Of a DNA stretch of 64,000 bases, positions 37,114 to 46,710 are shown in pieces (the stretch's first letter is position 1; every line of letters begins with the position of its first letter). The position numbers were made by a program, and so were the translations under genes. The notes under the pieces are model-generated. The model was given only the letters and a program-made list of their open reading frames with translations, was not told the origin of the DNA and made no database searches. Source of the stretch: Shewanella hanedai (GTDB lineage Bacteria; Pseudomonadota; Gammaproteobacteria; Enterobacterales; Shewanellaceae); the NCBI RefSeq assembly GCF_007197645.1, contig NZ_VKGK01000008.1, positions 62,001 to 126,000 on the forward strand, given 5' to 3'.

Positions 37114-38016
37114 TTAACTAGGCCATAACCAAGCGGCGCCTCTCACCCCTGATGAACTGCCAAATCGATTTTTGACCACAGGCGTCATGCATTCCCCACC
37201 AAGTACGTATTGTGGTAACAGCTCAGGTAATCTTGAATAGATAATGTCCACATTAGACATGCCGCCGCCCAAGACGATGATGTCAGGATCCAGCACATTG
37301 ATAATATGGGCTAGGGATCTCGCTAGTCTGTCCATGTAGCAATCAAAGGCCAACATAGCCGAAGCGTTGCCAGCTTTGACCAACTCCATAATCTCACCAC
37401 CCGATGTGACCATCTTTCCTTTATGCACCTGATGATAATCGCGCATAAAGCCGGTGCCAGAGATAAACGTCTCGATACAATCCTTATGGCCACAGAAACA
37501 ATCGGTAGTGTTAAATTCATCAACCTTTAACCAAGGTAAGGGATTATGACCCCACTCACCACTCAAACCGTTACAACCTTGATGCACCTTACCGCCCACA
37601 GCGAGTCCGCCACCACAGCCTGTGCCGATGATCACGCCAAAGACTAAACCCTTTCCTTCTCCGGCGCCGTCAACCGCCTCAGAAACAGCAAAACAATTAG
37701 CATCATTGGCCACTCTCACCTCGCGGTTTAAACGTTTACCCAAATCGACGTCTAATGAACGACCATTGATCCAAGTGGCGTTAGCATTTTTGACCAAGCC
37801 CGTTTGCGGTGACAAAATGCCGGGGATCCCCACACCAACGCTTGCCTGCTGCCCTAACTTAGTTTCGACCTCTTCCACTAAGCTAACTATGCCGTCTAAA
37901 GTTGATTCATACCTACGTGGCGTTGGGATACGTTTTCTAAATAATTCTTCACCCTGCTCCCCTAAACACACCACTTCAATCTTAGTGCCGCCTAAATCAA
38001 CTCCAATGCGTAGCAT
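37114..38016 (-). CDS. mak: ROK-family fructokinase (Mak)
   Basis: Phosphorylates fructose, and to a degree mannose, at C6. 300 residues, close to E. coli Mak (302). The N-terminal phosphate loop RIGVDLGGTKIEV is intact, the ROK glycine block VIIGTGCGGGLAVGG is present, the zinc site is CFCGHKDCIETFISGTG, and DPDIIVLGGGMSN follows. The block LVKNANATWINGRSLDVDL is shared with E. coli Mak. It stands immediately left of a FecIR/TonB receptor/symporter sugar locus, and may phosphorylate the imported sugar; the pairing is an inference. Confidence 0.9.
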   Translation of the reverse strand: MLRIGVDLGGTKIEVVCLGEQGEELFRKRIPTPRRYESTLDGIVSLVEEVETKLGQQASVGVGIPGILSPQTGLVKNANATWINGRSLDVDLGKRLNREVRVANDANCFAVSEAVDGAGEGKGLVFGVIIGTGCGGGLAVGGKVHQGCNGLSGEWGHNPLPWLKVDEFNTTDCFCGHKDCIETFISGTGFMRDYHQVHKGKMVTSGGEIMELVKAGNASAMLAFDCYMDRLARSLAHIINVLDPDIIVLGGGMSNVDIIYSRLPELLPQYVLGGECMTPVVKNRFGSSSGVRGAAWLWPS

Positions 38017-38140
38017 CTATCTAGTCCCGTTATTTATCGAAAATATATGTAGAGATCACCTCCCCTAACCAAAATGAGTGAACTCAAATTAGTTGAGGGA
38101 GTTATCTGTTTATTTAAAAAATAATTCCTTTGAAAAGCCG

Positions 38141-39205
38141 TTAGCCACCATAATTAAGCTTGATATTATGACGGCTTAATCTCTCATGGCTGACGTTGAA
38201 GTTTTGATCGAGAATATTCAGTAGACCATTCACATCGCCAGTTTTAAACATGCCTGCGACTTTGATTTTTTTAAGGTTCTCATCATCTGCCAGCTCAAAA
38301 TGGATATCGGTATAACGGCTAATCTCCGCCATGGCCTCCTCCAATGATTCGCCCCTAAATATCAAGTTTCCGGTACGCCACGAAAGCTTAGTGGCTATCT
38401 CACCCGGGGTCACTTTCGACGCAACCCGTGGTAAAGGCTCTTTATTGTTCAGCATCACACGCTCATCTTTTGCCACTGCCAGTGCAGAACTGGTTACCCG
38501 AGGCCGTGACTCTTTACTCTCTTTCAAAAAGGCGGCGGCGCTCTTTTTCACCACCAGCACCTTGCCATCTGTCACAATCAGTTCAACACCACTCGCTCGC
38601 ACATCGACATTAAATGCAGTGCCCACTGCTCGGATCACCTTGCCACCCGCCAACACACTTAACGGACGAGAGGTATCATGGGCAACTTCAATATTTATCT
38701 CCCCTCGCTGCAGCTCAATAATCCGCTCCTTCGCCGTGTATCTCACCTGTACAAAGCTGTTGGTGTTTAAGACCAGAATGCTGTTATCTGGCAAGTTAAT
38801 CGTATTACTTTCGCCCACCGCAGTTTGATAGCTGCTCTGGATCGCAATCAAGCTCGAAGGCTGACCATTAGGCTCAATATCTTGTGTGAAAACATAAATA
38901 CCGACACTTAAAAAAAGCAAAATAGAGGCGGCGATAGCCCCCATCCACACAGGAGATTGTTTACGGGCAGGCTTGGTTTTAGGAAAGATATCCGACAGTC
39001 GTCCTAGCTCATCCATCTTGTCCCACATCTGGGCAATTTCGAATAACACTTTCAGATTTTCAACATCACTGTGCAGCCAAGTCGCTAGCGCTACGCGCTC
39101 TTCATCGGTCAACTCACGATCCATCTTGGCAATCCATTCGCTGGCGCGATCTAATCGCAGATCTTCAGCATTGGCGTCAGCATTTAATTGATGAATATTA
39201 CTCAT
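38141..39205 (-). CDS. FecR-family anti-sigma/sigma regulator
   Basis: 354 residues from ATG 39205 (MSNIHQLNADANAEDLRL). An N-terminal cytoplasmic DUF4880-type helix region (ASEWIAKMDRELTDEERVALATWLHSD) precedes one membrane segment (SPVWMGAIAASILLFLSVGIYVF, about 100-122). The periplasmic FecR domain follows (VGESNTINLPDNSILVLNTNSFVQVRY, then RPLSVLAGGKVIRAVGTAFNV). Its last ~70 residues look like an STN-type fold (NLIFRGESLEEAMAEISRYTDIHFEL). It overlaps the sigma gene by 8 bases and should relay the receptor signal to it. Confidence 0.92.
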   Translation of the reverse strand: MSNIHQLNADANAEDLRLDRASEWIAKMDRELTDEERVALATWLHSDVENLKVLFEIAQMWDKMDELGRLSDIFPKTKPARKQSPVWMGAIAASILLFLSVGIYVFTQDIEPNGQPSSLIAIQSSYQTAVGESNTINLPDNSILVLNTNSFVQVRYTAKERIIELQRGEINIEVAHDTSRPLSVLAGGKVIRAVGTAFNVDVRASGVELIVTDGKVLVVKKSAAAFLKESKESRPRVTSSALAVAKDERVMLNNKEPLPRVASKVTPGEIATKLSWRTGNLIFRGESLEEAMAEISRYTDIHFELADDENLKKIKVAGMFKTGDVNGLLNILDQNFNVSHERLSRHNIKLNYGG

Positions 39206-39767
39206 GACTACCTCCGCACTTGCCAGATGTTGGAACCACGTTTGCTTGAGTCTTACTATTCTGGGCTTGTCGCATAAATACCGTACACCGTTTAATACCT
39301 TGAGAGATGTGTTTCTCAACTGTGCTTTCGCTCAATCCTAGCTCACTCGCGATCTCTCGCTGAGAATAGCCATAGACCTTTTTTAACACAAAGACCTTGC
39401 GACATTGCAGTGGCAGTAGCCTAACCGCCTCACAAAAATGATCAAACTCAAGGCTAGTGATCGCATTGTCATACACTTCGTCACGTCGGTCACACAGTGC
39501 CTTTTCAAATTCATGCCAATCATCAACGCTATCCACCAATCTCACATTAGCGCGCTTTTGATGGTCTAAAGCTAAATTCCGCGCCATCTTGAACATGAAT
39601 GACTTCGCAGAATTAATGTTCTCTTTATTCTCCACCTGGCATAAACGTACATAGGTCTCCTGCACGATATCCTCTATCTCATGGGGAGGCACTATTCGAG
39701 AAACAACCCGAGCAATTCCCTCTCTCGAGGCAAGGTAGGTCTTGTATATCAAGCTATCTTTTAACAT
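39198..39767 (-). CDS. ECF RNA polymerase sigma factor (FecI-like)
   Basis: 189 residues. Region 2 contains IEDIVQETYVRLCQ and AKSFMFKMARNLALDHQKR; region 4 contains LLPLQCRKVFVLKKVYGYSQREIASELGLSESTVEKHI, a FecI-type helix-turn-helix. It is divergent from the TonB receptor that it should activate and overlaps the FecR gene. The receptor's N-terminal signalling domain completes a surface-signalling trio. Confidence 0.93.
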   Translation of the reverse strand: MLKDSLIYKTYLASREGIARVVSRIVPPHEIEDIVQETYVRLCQVENKENINSAKSFMFKMARNLALDHQKRANVRLVDSVDDWHEFEKALCDRRDEVYDNAITSLEFDHFCEAVRLLPLQCRKVFVLKKVYGYSQREIASELGLSESTVEKHISQGIKRCTVFMRQAQNSKTQANVVPTSGKCGGSHE

Positions 39768-40090
39768 ATCGTCTTATCTATACCAGCCAATAACACTATC
39801 CATCTCATTAAGACGATTCAGCTTTAAAAATCCGCCATAAGATTGATTTTACAATCAGTCAAAAATGGCGAACGCCACCGCCAAGCAGCACCTTAAACTA
39901 GAATAAGGCTTTTACACCAAGCATACAACTGGATAACCTAGCAATAATAGCAATATTTAAAACAATAAAACTAAAACATCAATCCATTGTTTTAATAGAG
40001 CTTTAAATAGCTAACAATAAAAAATATAGGCGTTGCACAGCAGATGCATCGACAAAAAAAGCAGCGAAAAGCAAGTGGGTGGTTACACAA
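39768..40090. promoter_or_regulatory. Divergent region between sigma factor and TonB receptor
   Basis: 320 bp without a gene. It should hold the sigma-factor promoter and the ECF-dependent receptor promoter, but I cannot assign -35 and -10 boxes with confidence. Confidence 0.4.
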
Positions 40091-43000
40091 ATGTTTCACA
40101 AAAAAATAAAAATAATTAATTTTTTATGGAGGAAAAATTTCTATCAATCGTCTTCCTTTGGTGCATGGCGAAAAACCATACACATGAGGGACCGAAAACG
40201 GGTTCGCCAGCTCCTATTTTTCTGTTTGGTCTCAGGTTTCACACCTGGACTCATCGCTAAAGAAGCCATCGACAGTGTCGTTTTCGATATCCCCCAACAA
40301 AGGGCCTATTTGTCACTCATCTATCTAGCTGAGCAGGCGGACATCACCTTGCTCTTTTCATTTGAAAAGGTAGAGGGGATAGATGCAAATGCGATACATG
40401 GTCAATATGAAACCATGAAAGCCTTGGAGCTTATGCTCGAAAACACTGGGCTTGTTGCACAGATGAACGACAGTGGGCAGATCTCAATCTTATATAATAA
40501 AAATCATAAGAGACAAGACGATATGACCACCTACAACAAAAATAAAGTAGCCAGTGCTGTGCTCGCCGCAATGGGAACATTAGCCACATCACAACTATTA
40601 GCAGCAGACGCAGAAACCAGTGCCGAACCTGCAATAGAAGTGATTGAAGTGACGGGGATCCGCGGATCATTAAGTCGCTCCATGGATGTAAAACGCAGCG
40701 CCGAAGGGGTTGTCGATTCGATCTCCTCTGAAGATATCGGTAAATTCCCTGACACCAATTTAGCTGAGTCGCTACAGCGTATTACCGGTGTTTCAATCGA
40801 TCGTTCTGGGGGAGAGGGACAATCGATCACCGTCAGAGGATTTGGCCCACAATTTAATACCGTGTTAGTCAACGGACGTCAAATAGCCAGTGAAAGTGAT
40901 ACCCGCGGCTTTAGCTTCGACACCATCGCCGCTGAACTCGTTAGCAGCTTAGACGTGTACAAGACCTCATCGGCCACCATGCAGTCAGGTGGTATTGGCT
41001 CAACCATCAACATCAATACCGCACGACCTTTTGCCATCAACGGCTTTAAAGCTGTCGGTAGCGTCAAAGGGATCTACGATGAAAATAGCGAAGAGACCAC
41101 GCCACAGTTTTCCGGCTTAATCAGCAACACCTTTTTAGATGACTCATTTGGTGTGCTATTAGGTGTGTCACACCAAGAGCGAAAGACACGACTCAATCAA
41201 GCGCAGATCGATGGCTGGTTAGAAAATGTGGGGATCCCGAACCCGAAAACGGCTTCAGGTGAAGATTACACAGGCAATACTTTCTCAGCCCGTAACTATG
41301 ACCACAAAGTCACTTTCGAAGAGCGCAAAAGAACTAACGCCAACCTAGTCCTGCAGTACGCTCCCACTGATAACTTAGTGATCACCGCCGACGCACTCTA
41401 CTCAGACTTTGATGTCGAAACAAATGCCACATCATACGGCCACTGGTTCACCGCACCAAACGTCACTGGTGTTGATGGCGGCAGCCCGATTGTCGATGCT
41501 AACGGCACAGTAGTCGACATGTACCAAGAGGTGGGTCTCGCAACCGATTTCCACGCCAAGAAGTTCGATCGTATTACTGACTCTCAATCTTTTGGCCTTA
41601 ATGCCGATTGGGATGTGAACGACAACCTCAACATGAGTTTCGATTACAGTCACTCAGAGGCGAGTCGAGAAGCCAACAATGGTCGTGGTAACCAGTTATC
41701 ACTCATCGGTTATGCCAACCGAGTTCGTTTTCAGGTCAACGACAATATTCTGCCTAATGCTTCGATGTTTGAAAGCGCTAATCCTAATATCTACAGTGGT
41801 CAACAAGAGCTAGATGGCACTGCTTACGATCCTTCAGTGACCCCCGCTGGCGTACAAGATTACCTAAGTACAGACAATAGTCGTGCCCATGTGATGCTGC
41901 GACGTGGTTGGGAAGTCGAAGATGAGTTGGACCAACTTAGATGGGACAATACATGGCTTGCTGACGGTGACAACGGCTTTAGTGCTGCACGATTTGGCTT
42001 GATGTACTCAACCGAAACCAAAAGCCTAAATCGTTGGGATAATGAAGGCCAAGGTTTGCATTGCGCCTACTGTGGTTATCCAGACAGCCCAACAATCAGT
42101 CCAGAGTCGCAATATATCTTCGATGCAGGCAGTGACTTCCTGAGCGGCGTCAGTGGTAGCGGCCAGATGCCAACCTCGTGGCTCGCCCATGACGGTGAAG
42201 CTAACTTTGCCTTTTTGGAGCAGTACTACGCCAGCACTCACAACGATTCAATCAGTTTCGATGCCCTATTACGCGATAAGTCATACAGCGTTCAAGAGGA
42301 TATCTTCGCTGCCTACTTCGAGGTCGATTTTGTTGGCGAGATAGCCGACATGGTGATTTCAAGTACCGCAGGTGTTAGATATGAAACCACTGACACTGAT
42401 GTTAAAGGGCGCGATAAGCCGATATCTCAGCTCAATATTCTTGATAAAACCGAGATGCTACCTGCCTACGGCACCGTTGCCGCCATCAGTCAGGCTAATA
42501 GCTATGATGCAATTTTACCGAGCTTTACGGTTAAGTTAGAGATAACTGACGATCTCATCGCTCGACTCGCGGCATCGAAAACCATGACCCGTCCTACGCT
42601 AAACAGCATGTCGCCCATCACAGTGATCAACACCACTCGTCCCGGTGGCGATCTCACGTCTAGCCAAGGTAATCCAGCGCTTAAACCCTTTAGCTCAGAG
42701 AATTTAGATCTCTCTCTTGAATGGTATTACGGCGAAGTCAGCTATGTTTCGGCGGGGTATTTTAGAAAGAATGTCGAAAACTTTATCGTCAATACCCAAG
42801 AGGATCTGACCTTTACCTTAAGTGATGGCAGCTTGTTAACCGATCCCTCCACCGGTGACGACACCAACAACCCCGACAGCAATGACGGTGTGGCTCATTT
42901 CAACAACACCCGTCCGAACAACGGTGAATCAGCCATTGTCGACGGTTGGGAACTTGCCATACAACACGGTTTTGGTGATTCAGGCTTCGGCGTCATGGCC

Positions 43001-43384
43001 AATGCCACCTTGGTGAGCAGCAACGCTGAACTTGAGCCAGCTAACATCAGCCAAGTTTTCGCACTCACAGGACTAAGTGACTCGGTCAACTTGGTAGCCT
43101 TCTATGAGAGTGGTCCAATCCAGACACGTCTTGCTTGGAACTGGCGCGATTCATTTGTGCAGTCGCTAACGCAAACCAATGGTGACGGCCCGACCATCGT
43201 CGAAAGCTACGCTCAGCTCGACTTAAGCGGCAGTTATGCTTTCACCGATAATTTTGCCGTCTTCTTTGAAGGCGTCAACTTAACTGAAGAGTATGTCCAT
43301 AAACGTGGACGCTTTGAGAACCAACTGCTCTCAGTTGAAGACAGTGGCCGTCGATTCGCCGTTGGATTACGCGGCTCATTCTAA
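40091..43384 (+). CDS. TonB-dependent outer-membrane receptor with N-terminal signalling (STN) domain
   Basis: About 1,097 residues. A signal peptide (LLFFCLVSGFTPGLIA) is followed by an STN domain (AIDSVVFDIPQQRAYLSL, then LELMLENTGLVAQM), a second signal-peptide-like stretch (MTTYNKNKVASAVLAAMGTL ... LLAADA, from ATG 40523), a TonB-box-like IEVIEVTG, the plug (ITGVSIDRSGGEGQSITVRGFGPQ) and a 22-strand-type barrel ending FAVGLRGSF. This is the TonB-Xanthomonas/Caulobacter receptor type often used for sugars. The start is uncertain: ATG 40091 follows GGTGG; ATG 40184 would also give a signal peptide. A hairpin follows the stop. With the FecIR genes it forms a surface-signalling system. Confidence 0.9.
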   Translation: MFHKKIKIINFLWRKNFYQSSSFGAWRKTIHMRDRKRVRQLLFFCLVSGFTPGLIAKEAIDSVVFDIPQQRAYLSLIYLAEQADITLLFSFEKVEGIDANAIHGQYETMKALELMLENTGLVAQMNDSGQISILYNKNHKRQDDMTTYNKNKVASAVLAAMGTLATSQLLAADAETSAEPAIEVIEVTGIRGSLSRSMDVKRSAEGVVDSISSEDIGKFPDTNLAESLQRITGVSIDRSGGEGQSITVRGFGPQFNTVLVNGRQIASESDTRGFSFDTIAAELVSSLDVYKTSSATMQSGGIGSTININTARPFAINGFKAVGSVKGIYDENSEETTPQFSGLISNTFLDDSFGVLLGVSHQERKTRLNQAQIDGWLENVGIPNPKTASGEDYTGNTFSARNYDHKVTFEERKRTNANLVLQYAPTDNLVITADALYSDFDVETNATSYGHWFTAPNVTGVDGGSPIVDANGTVVDMYQEVGLATDFHAKKFDRITDSQSFGLNADWDVNDNLNMSFDYSHSEASREANNGRGNQLSLIGYANRVRFQVNDNILPNASMFESANPNIYSGQQELDGTAYDPSVTPAGVQDYLSTDNSRAHVMLRRGWEVEDELDQLRWDNTWLADGDNGFSAARFGLMYSTETKSLNRWDNEGQGLHCAYCGYPDSPTISPESQYIFDAGSDFLSGVSGSGQMPTSWLAHDGEANFAFLEQYYASTHNDSISFDALLRDKSYSVQEDIFAAYFEVDFVGEIADMVISSTAGVRYETTDTDVKGRDKPISQLNILDKTEMLPAYGTVAAISQANSYDAILPSFTVKLEITDDLIARLAASKTMTRPTLNSMSPITVINTTRPGGDLTSSQGNPALKPFSSENLDLSLEWYYGEVSYVSAGYFRKNVENFIVNTQEDLTFTLSDGSLLTDPSTGDDTNNPDSNDGVAHFNNTRPNNGESAIVDGWELAIQHGFGDSGFGVMANATLVSSNAELEPANISQVFALTGLSDSVNLVAFYESGPIQTRLAWNWRDSFVQSLTQTNGDGPTIVESYAQLDLSGSYAFTDNFAVFFEGVNLTEEYVHKRGRFENQLLSVEDSGRRFAVGLRGSF

Positions 43385-43404
43385 GTCACTGACGTTCAGT
43401 TTGT

Positions 43405-43434
43405 TTAGCCTACATCACTGACGATGTAGGCTAA
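43405..43434 (+). terminator. Hairpin between TonB receptor and halogenase genes
   Basis: Perfect 12-base stem TTAGCCTACATC / GATGTAGGCTAA with a 6-base loop and a moderately T-rich tail. It may be a partial terminator that lowers expression of downstream genes relative to the receptor. Confidence 0.6.
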
Positions 43435-43461
43435 TTTCTGTCTTTAATTGTGAGCAGCATT

Positions 43462-45042
43462 ATGCAAAAACCAACAAAGAAAATTGTGATTGTCGGCGGC
43501 GGCACCGCAGGCTGGATAACTGCAGGTTGGCTGGCAGCGCACCACAGAACCTATGACGCAACTAGCCGTGTCGAAGTGCTCTTGGTCGAGTCGCCCAACA
43601 CTCCCACCATAGGTGTCGGCGAAGGCACTTGGCCGACCATGCGCAACAGCTTGATCAAAATGGGGATCAGCGAAACCGACTTTATCCGTGAATGCGATGC
43701 CACGTTCAAACAAGGCGCCAAGTTTGCCAAGTGGGTCGATGGCACTCAGGACGACTTTTACTACCACCCGCTGGTGCTTCCCCAAGGCTTTACCCAACAA
43801 GATCTAGCTCCATATTGGTCGTCTCAACAAAAACAGACCAGCCTGTCGGCAGATAAACACTCTTTCTCTAATGCCGTCTGTTTTCAAGAAAGTGTGTGTG
43901 AGCAGGGCTTAGCCCCCAAAACCATCCGCACCGCCGAGTATTCAGATGTGGCCAACTACGCCTATCATCTCGACGCAGGCAAGTTCACCGATTTTTTAAA
44001 ACGACACTGCATTGAAAAGCTTGGTGTCACGTACGTGTCCGCCGACGTTGTCGCCGTTAACGCACACGCCAACGGCGATATCGCTTCGTTAACCACTCAC
44101 GTCGACAATATGCCTAATGGTGACATCAGCGGCGATCTATTTGTCGACTGCACCGGCTTCTCCTCCCTGCTACTGGGTAAACACTATCAAGTGCCCTTTA
44201 TCGATTGCAGCGATGTCTTGTTTATCGACACCGCACTGGCCGTGCATGTGCCCTATGACGACGCCGACAGTCCTATTGCCTCTCATACTATATCCACTGC
44301 ACAAGACGCGGGATGGATCTGGGATATCGGCCTGCAACACCGACGTGGCGTGGGGTATGTTTACGCAAGTAAGTACACCAACGAGGCCGCAGCGATGCAG
44401 GCCTTAGCCGACTATATCGGGCCTAAGTTCACTTCACTCAAGGTACGAAAAATTCCCATACACAGTGGCCACAGAGAAACCTTCTGGCACAAAAACTGTG
44501 TGGCAGTCGGCCTCTCGGCAGGCTTTCTTGAGCCATTAGAAGCGTCAGCGATTGTGCTTATCGAATTGTCGGCCCAGATGATCAGCGAACAACTGCCCGC
44601 CAATCGAGAGGTGATGGATATCGTCGCTAACCGCTTTAATCAGACCTTTCGATACCGATGGGACAGAATTATCGATTTTCTCAAGCTGCACTATGTCTTG
44701 AGCCAACGGGATGACACTGATTTTTGGAAGGATAACCGCGATCCAGCCACCATCCCTGACAGCCTGAAAGATCTGCTTAAAATTTGGCAGCACAGAGCCC
44801 CTGCAGACATGGACTTCACCAGTAACAACGAAGTTTTTCCCGCAGCCAGTTATCAATATGTGCTCTACGGAATGGGCTTTGAAACCGACTTCTCGATGAC
44901 ACCTCATATGCTCAACGATTGGCACACAGCCCATAAGCAGTTTGCCAAAAACGAGCACCTTATTGAGCGGGCATTAGCATCATTGCCCACCAATAGAGAG
45001 CTGATCAATAAGATACATCAATATGGATTTAACGATCTTTAG
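43462..45042 (+). CDS. Flavin-dependent tryptophan halogenase-like protein
   Basis: 526 residues from ATG 43462 (GTG 43450 is an alternative). The FAD loop IVIVGGGTAGWITAGWLA is present. The lysine that handles hypohalous acid in PrnA (Lys79, GAFKAAIKF) is kept as Lys83 in ATFKQGAKF, and the partner glutamate lies in SAGFLEPLEASAI. The halogenase motif WxWxIP reads WIWDIG, so its last residue is changed. Such proteins are common next to SapC, DUF6445 and TonB receptors in sugar loci of Shewanella, Caulobacter and Xanthomonas. Halogenation has not been tied to those loci as far as I know, so the substrate is open. Confidence 0.85.
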   Translation: MQKPTKKIVIVGGGTAGWITAGWLAAHHRTYDATSRVEVLLVESPNTPTIGVGEGTWPTMRNSLIKMGISETDFIRECDATFKQGAKFAKWVDGTQDDFYYHPLVLPQGFTQQDLAPYWSSQQKQTSLSADKHSFSNAVCFQESVCEQGLAPKTIRTAEYSDVANYAYHLDAGKFTDFLKRHCIEKLGVTYVSADVVAVNAHANGDIASLTTHVDNMPNGDISGDLFVDCTGFSSLLLGKHYQVPFIDCSDVLFIDTALAVHVPYDDADSPIASHTISTAQDAGWIWDIGLQHRRGVGYVYASKYTNEAAAMQALADYIGPKFTSLKVRKIPIHSGHRETFWHKNCVAVGLSAGFLEPLEASAIVLIELSAQMISEQLPANREVMDIVANRFNQTFRYRWDRIIDFLKLHYVLSQRDDTDFWKDNRDPATIPDSLKDLLKIWQHRAPADMDFTSNNEVFPAASYQYVLYGMGFETDFSMTPHMLNDWHTAHKQFAKNEHLIERALASLPTNRELINKIHQYGFNDL

Positions 45043-45104
45043 CGCCGTTCGGCTGTGCTTATTTGGCAGCCCCACATTAACGTCCCGTATTAAAGAGTGA
45101 TGAT

Positions 45105-45833
45105 ATGAGTAATTTAGTCCAATTAAATTTAGCCAATCACCGCCACTTGCAGTTGGAACCACAACAGTGTGCACAACATGGCGCCGAATTGAATCTGATC
45201 CCCGTGGTCATGTCTGAATTTCGTCAGCTGGTGACTCAATACCCTATCCTGCTGACCAAAAATGGTGACACTGGCGCCTTCACATTTGTCGCCATGTTAG
45301 GGTTTGCAAAGGGGGAAAACCTCTTTTGGCGAGACCATCAATGGCACAGCATCTACCTGCCGCTGCAGATCCGCAGACAGCCCTTTTTTGTTGGCGCCAA
45401 AGATGCTGCAACAGGTGAACATCCGCTCTGTATCGATATGGATAGCCCAAGCATCAGTCAAGCGCCGAATGCAGTCGCGTTATACAGCGATAGCGGGGAA
45501 GAATCAGATTACTTGCTAGAAGCCAAACAAAACCTCGCCCAGTTGTTGCAAGGGGAAGCGGATAACTCCGACTTTATCCTGTTACTGCAAGAGCTAAAAC
45601 TGCTACAGAGTTTATCGGTAGAGATAGAGTTTGAACATGCCGCTCCAACTCGCCTCAATGGGCTTTACACCATAGACGAGAAGCAATTTAACAACCTCAG
45701 CGATGCACAACTGCTGAGACTACACAGAACCCACTTTTTTGAACCTATCTACATGATGATCGCCTCTTTAGGGCAGATTTACAGCTTGATCGATCTGAAG
45801 AATAAACGCAGTGGCACTGATCATGATGACTAG
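45105..45833 (+). CDS. SapC-family protein
   Basis: 242 residues, no signal peptide. The pattern LNLIPVVMSEFRQLVTQYPILLTKN and FVAMLGFAKGENLFW, followed by LPLQIRRQPFFVG, is typical of SapC-like proteins that accompany TonB receptors and halogenase-like enzymes. The name comes from a Campylobacter S-layer protein and does not define a function. The stop codon overlaps the start region of the next gene (ATGATGACTAG), so translation is probably coupled. Confidence 0.85.
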   Translation: MSNLVQLNLANHRHLQLEPQQCAQHGAELNLIPVVMSEFRQLVTQYPILLTKNGDTGAFTFVAMLGFAKGENLFWRDHQWHSIYLPLQIRRQPFFVGAKDAATGEHPLCIDMDSPSISQAPNAVALYSDSGEESDYLLEAKQNLAQLLQGEADNSDFILLLQELKLLQSLSVEIEFEHAAPTRLNGLYTIDEKQFNNLSDAQLLRLHRTHFFEPIYMMIASLGQIYSLIDLKNKRSGTDHDD

Positions 45834-46638
45834 TATGAATCAAGGGGCAAGCTCCCCAATGGGCGCGAGACCCGCTTCAGATCTGAGCATGACAATCGCC
45901 CCAGATTTGGTCACTGAAACCCTGGCGCAATTTAATCCTGATGCTCGTGTAACAGTCCATTATGTGGGCACCGAAAAAACGCCAGTCATCGTCATCGATG
46001 ATCTACTCGCCTACCCAGAGGCCATGGTCGAACTTGCCTGTCAGCCCACAGAATTTGTGGAAAATCGTCAGGATTTCTATCCCGGAAAACGCAAAACAGC
46101 GCCCCATGCTTACAGCGAACAGCTCAAGCGGCAATACGCGGATCTTATCCGCTCACACTATCAAATTGAGCCAACAACTCAGCCTAACTGCCTGTTATCC
46201 GCCTTTTCGCTCACCATGACGCAACCTCAATACCTGCGCCCCATTCAGATGCTGCCTCACTTCGACAGCCCTTTGAGTGAGCAGTTTGCAGTGGTCCATT
46301 ATCTGTTTCGTGGCCCACAAGGAGGCACCTCCCTTTATCGCCACAGGAAGACCGGATTTGAGACGGTTACCCACTCACGGATCGCGCAATATGGCAAAAC
46401 CTTAAAACAGCAGGCCTATGGCATGCACCTGCATCAGTCACCCGCCTACACCAACGGCAGCGGGCCGCTGTTTGAGCAGATACATACTGTCGAAGCCAAG
46501 TTCAATCGAGCCGTACTCTACCCCAGTAATTGCTTACATTCCGCCGACATTAGCAGCACAGCTAAGCTGCCGGATGATCCAAGAACAGGGCGGCTTACGC
46601 TCAATACTTTTCTGCTATTTCAGCATGAAAACACCTGA
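45823..46638 (+). CDS. DUF6445-family protein
   Basis: 271 residues from ATG 45823 (other in-frame ATGs at 45826 and 45835). It contains VIVIDDLLAYPEAMVELA, the histidine/aspartate pair in MLPHFDSP, FAVVHYLFRGPQGGTSLYRHRKTGFE and NRAVLYPSNCLHSADI. This H-x-D ... H spacing with a late Arg resembles 2-oxoglutarate oxygenase folds, an inference from the pattern. It forms a tight group with SapC and the halogenase-like gene, and these three travel together in many genomes. Function unproven. Confidence 0.8.
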   Translation: MMTSMNQGASSPMGARPASDLSMTIAPDLVTETLAQFNPDARVTVHYVGTEKTPVIVIDDLLAYPEAMVELACQPTEFVENRQDFYPGKRKTAPHAYSEQLKRQYADLIRSHYQIEPTTQPNCLLSAFSLTMTQPQYLRPIQMLPHFDSPLSEQFAVVHYLFRGPQGGTSLYRHRKTGFETVTHSRIAQYGKTLKQQAYGMHLHQSPAYTNGSGPLFEQIHTVEAKFNRAVLYPSNCLHSADISSTAKLPDDPRTGRLTLNTFLLFQHENT

Positions 46639-46710
46639 TTAAACGGCATTTCAGCCGATGCGCGCTAACATCGGCCGAGCTTAGATAACCTAAATAATAA
46701 AGAGAACACT

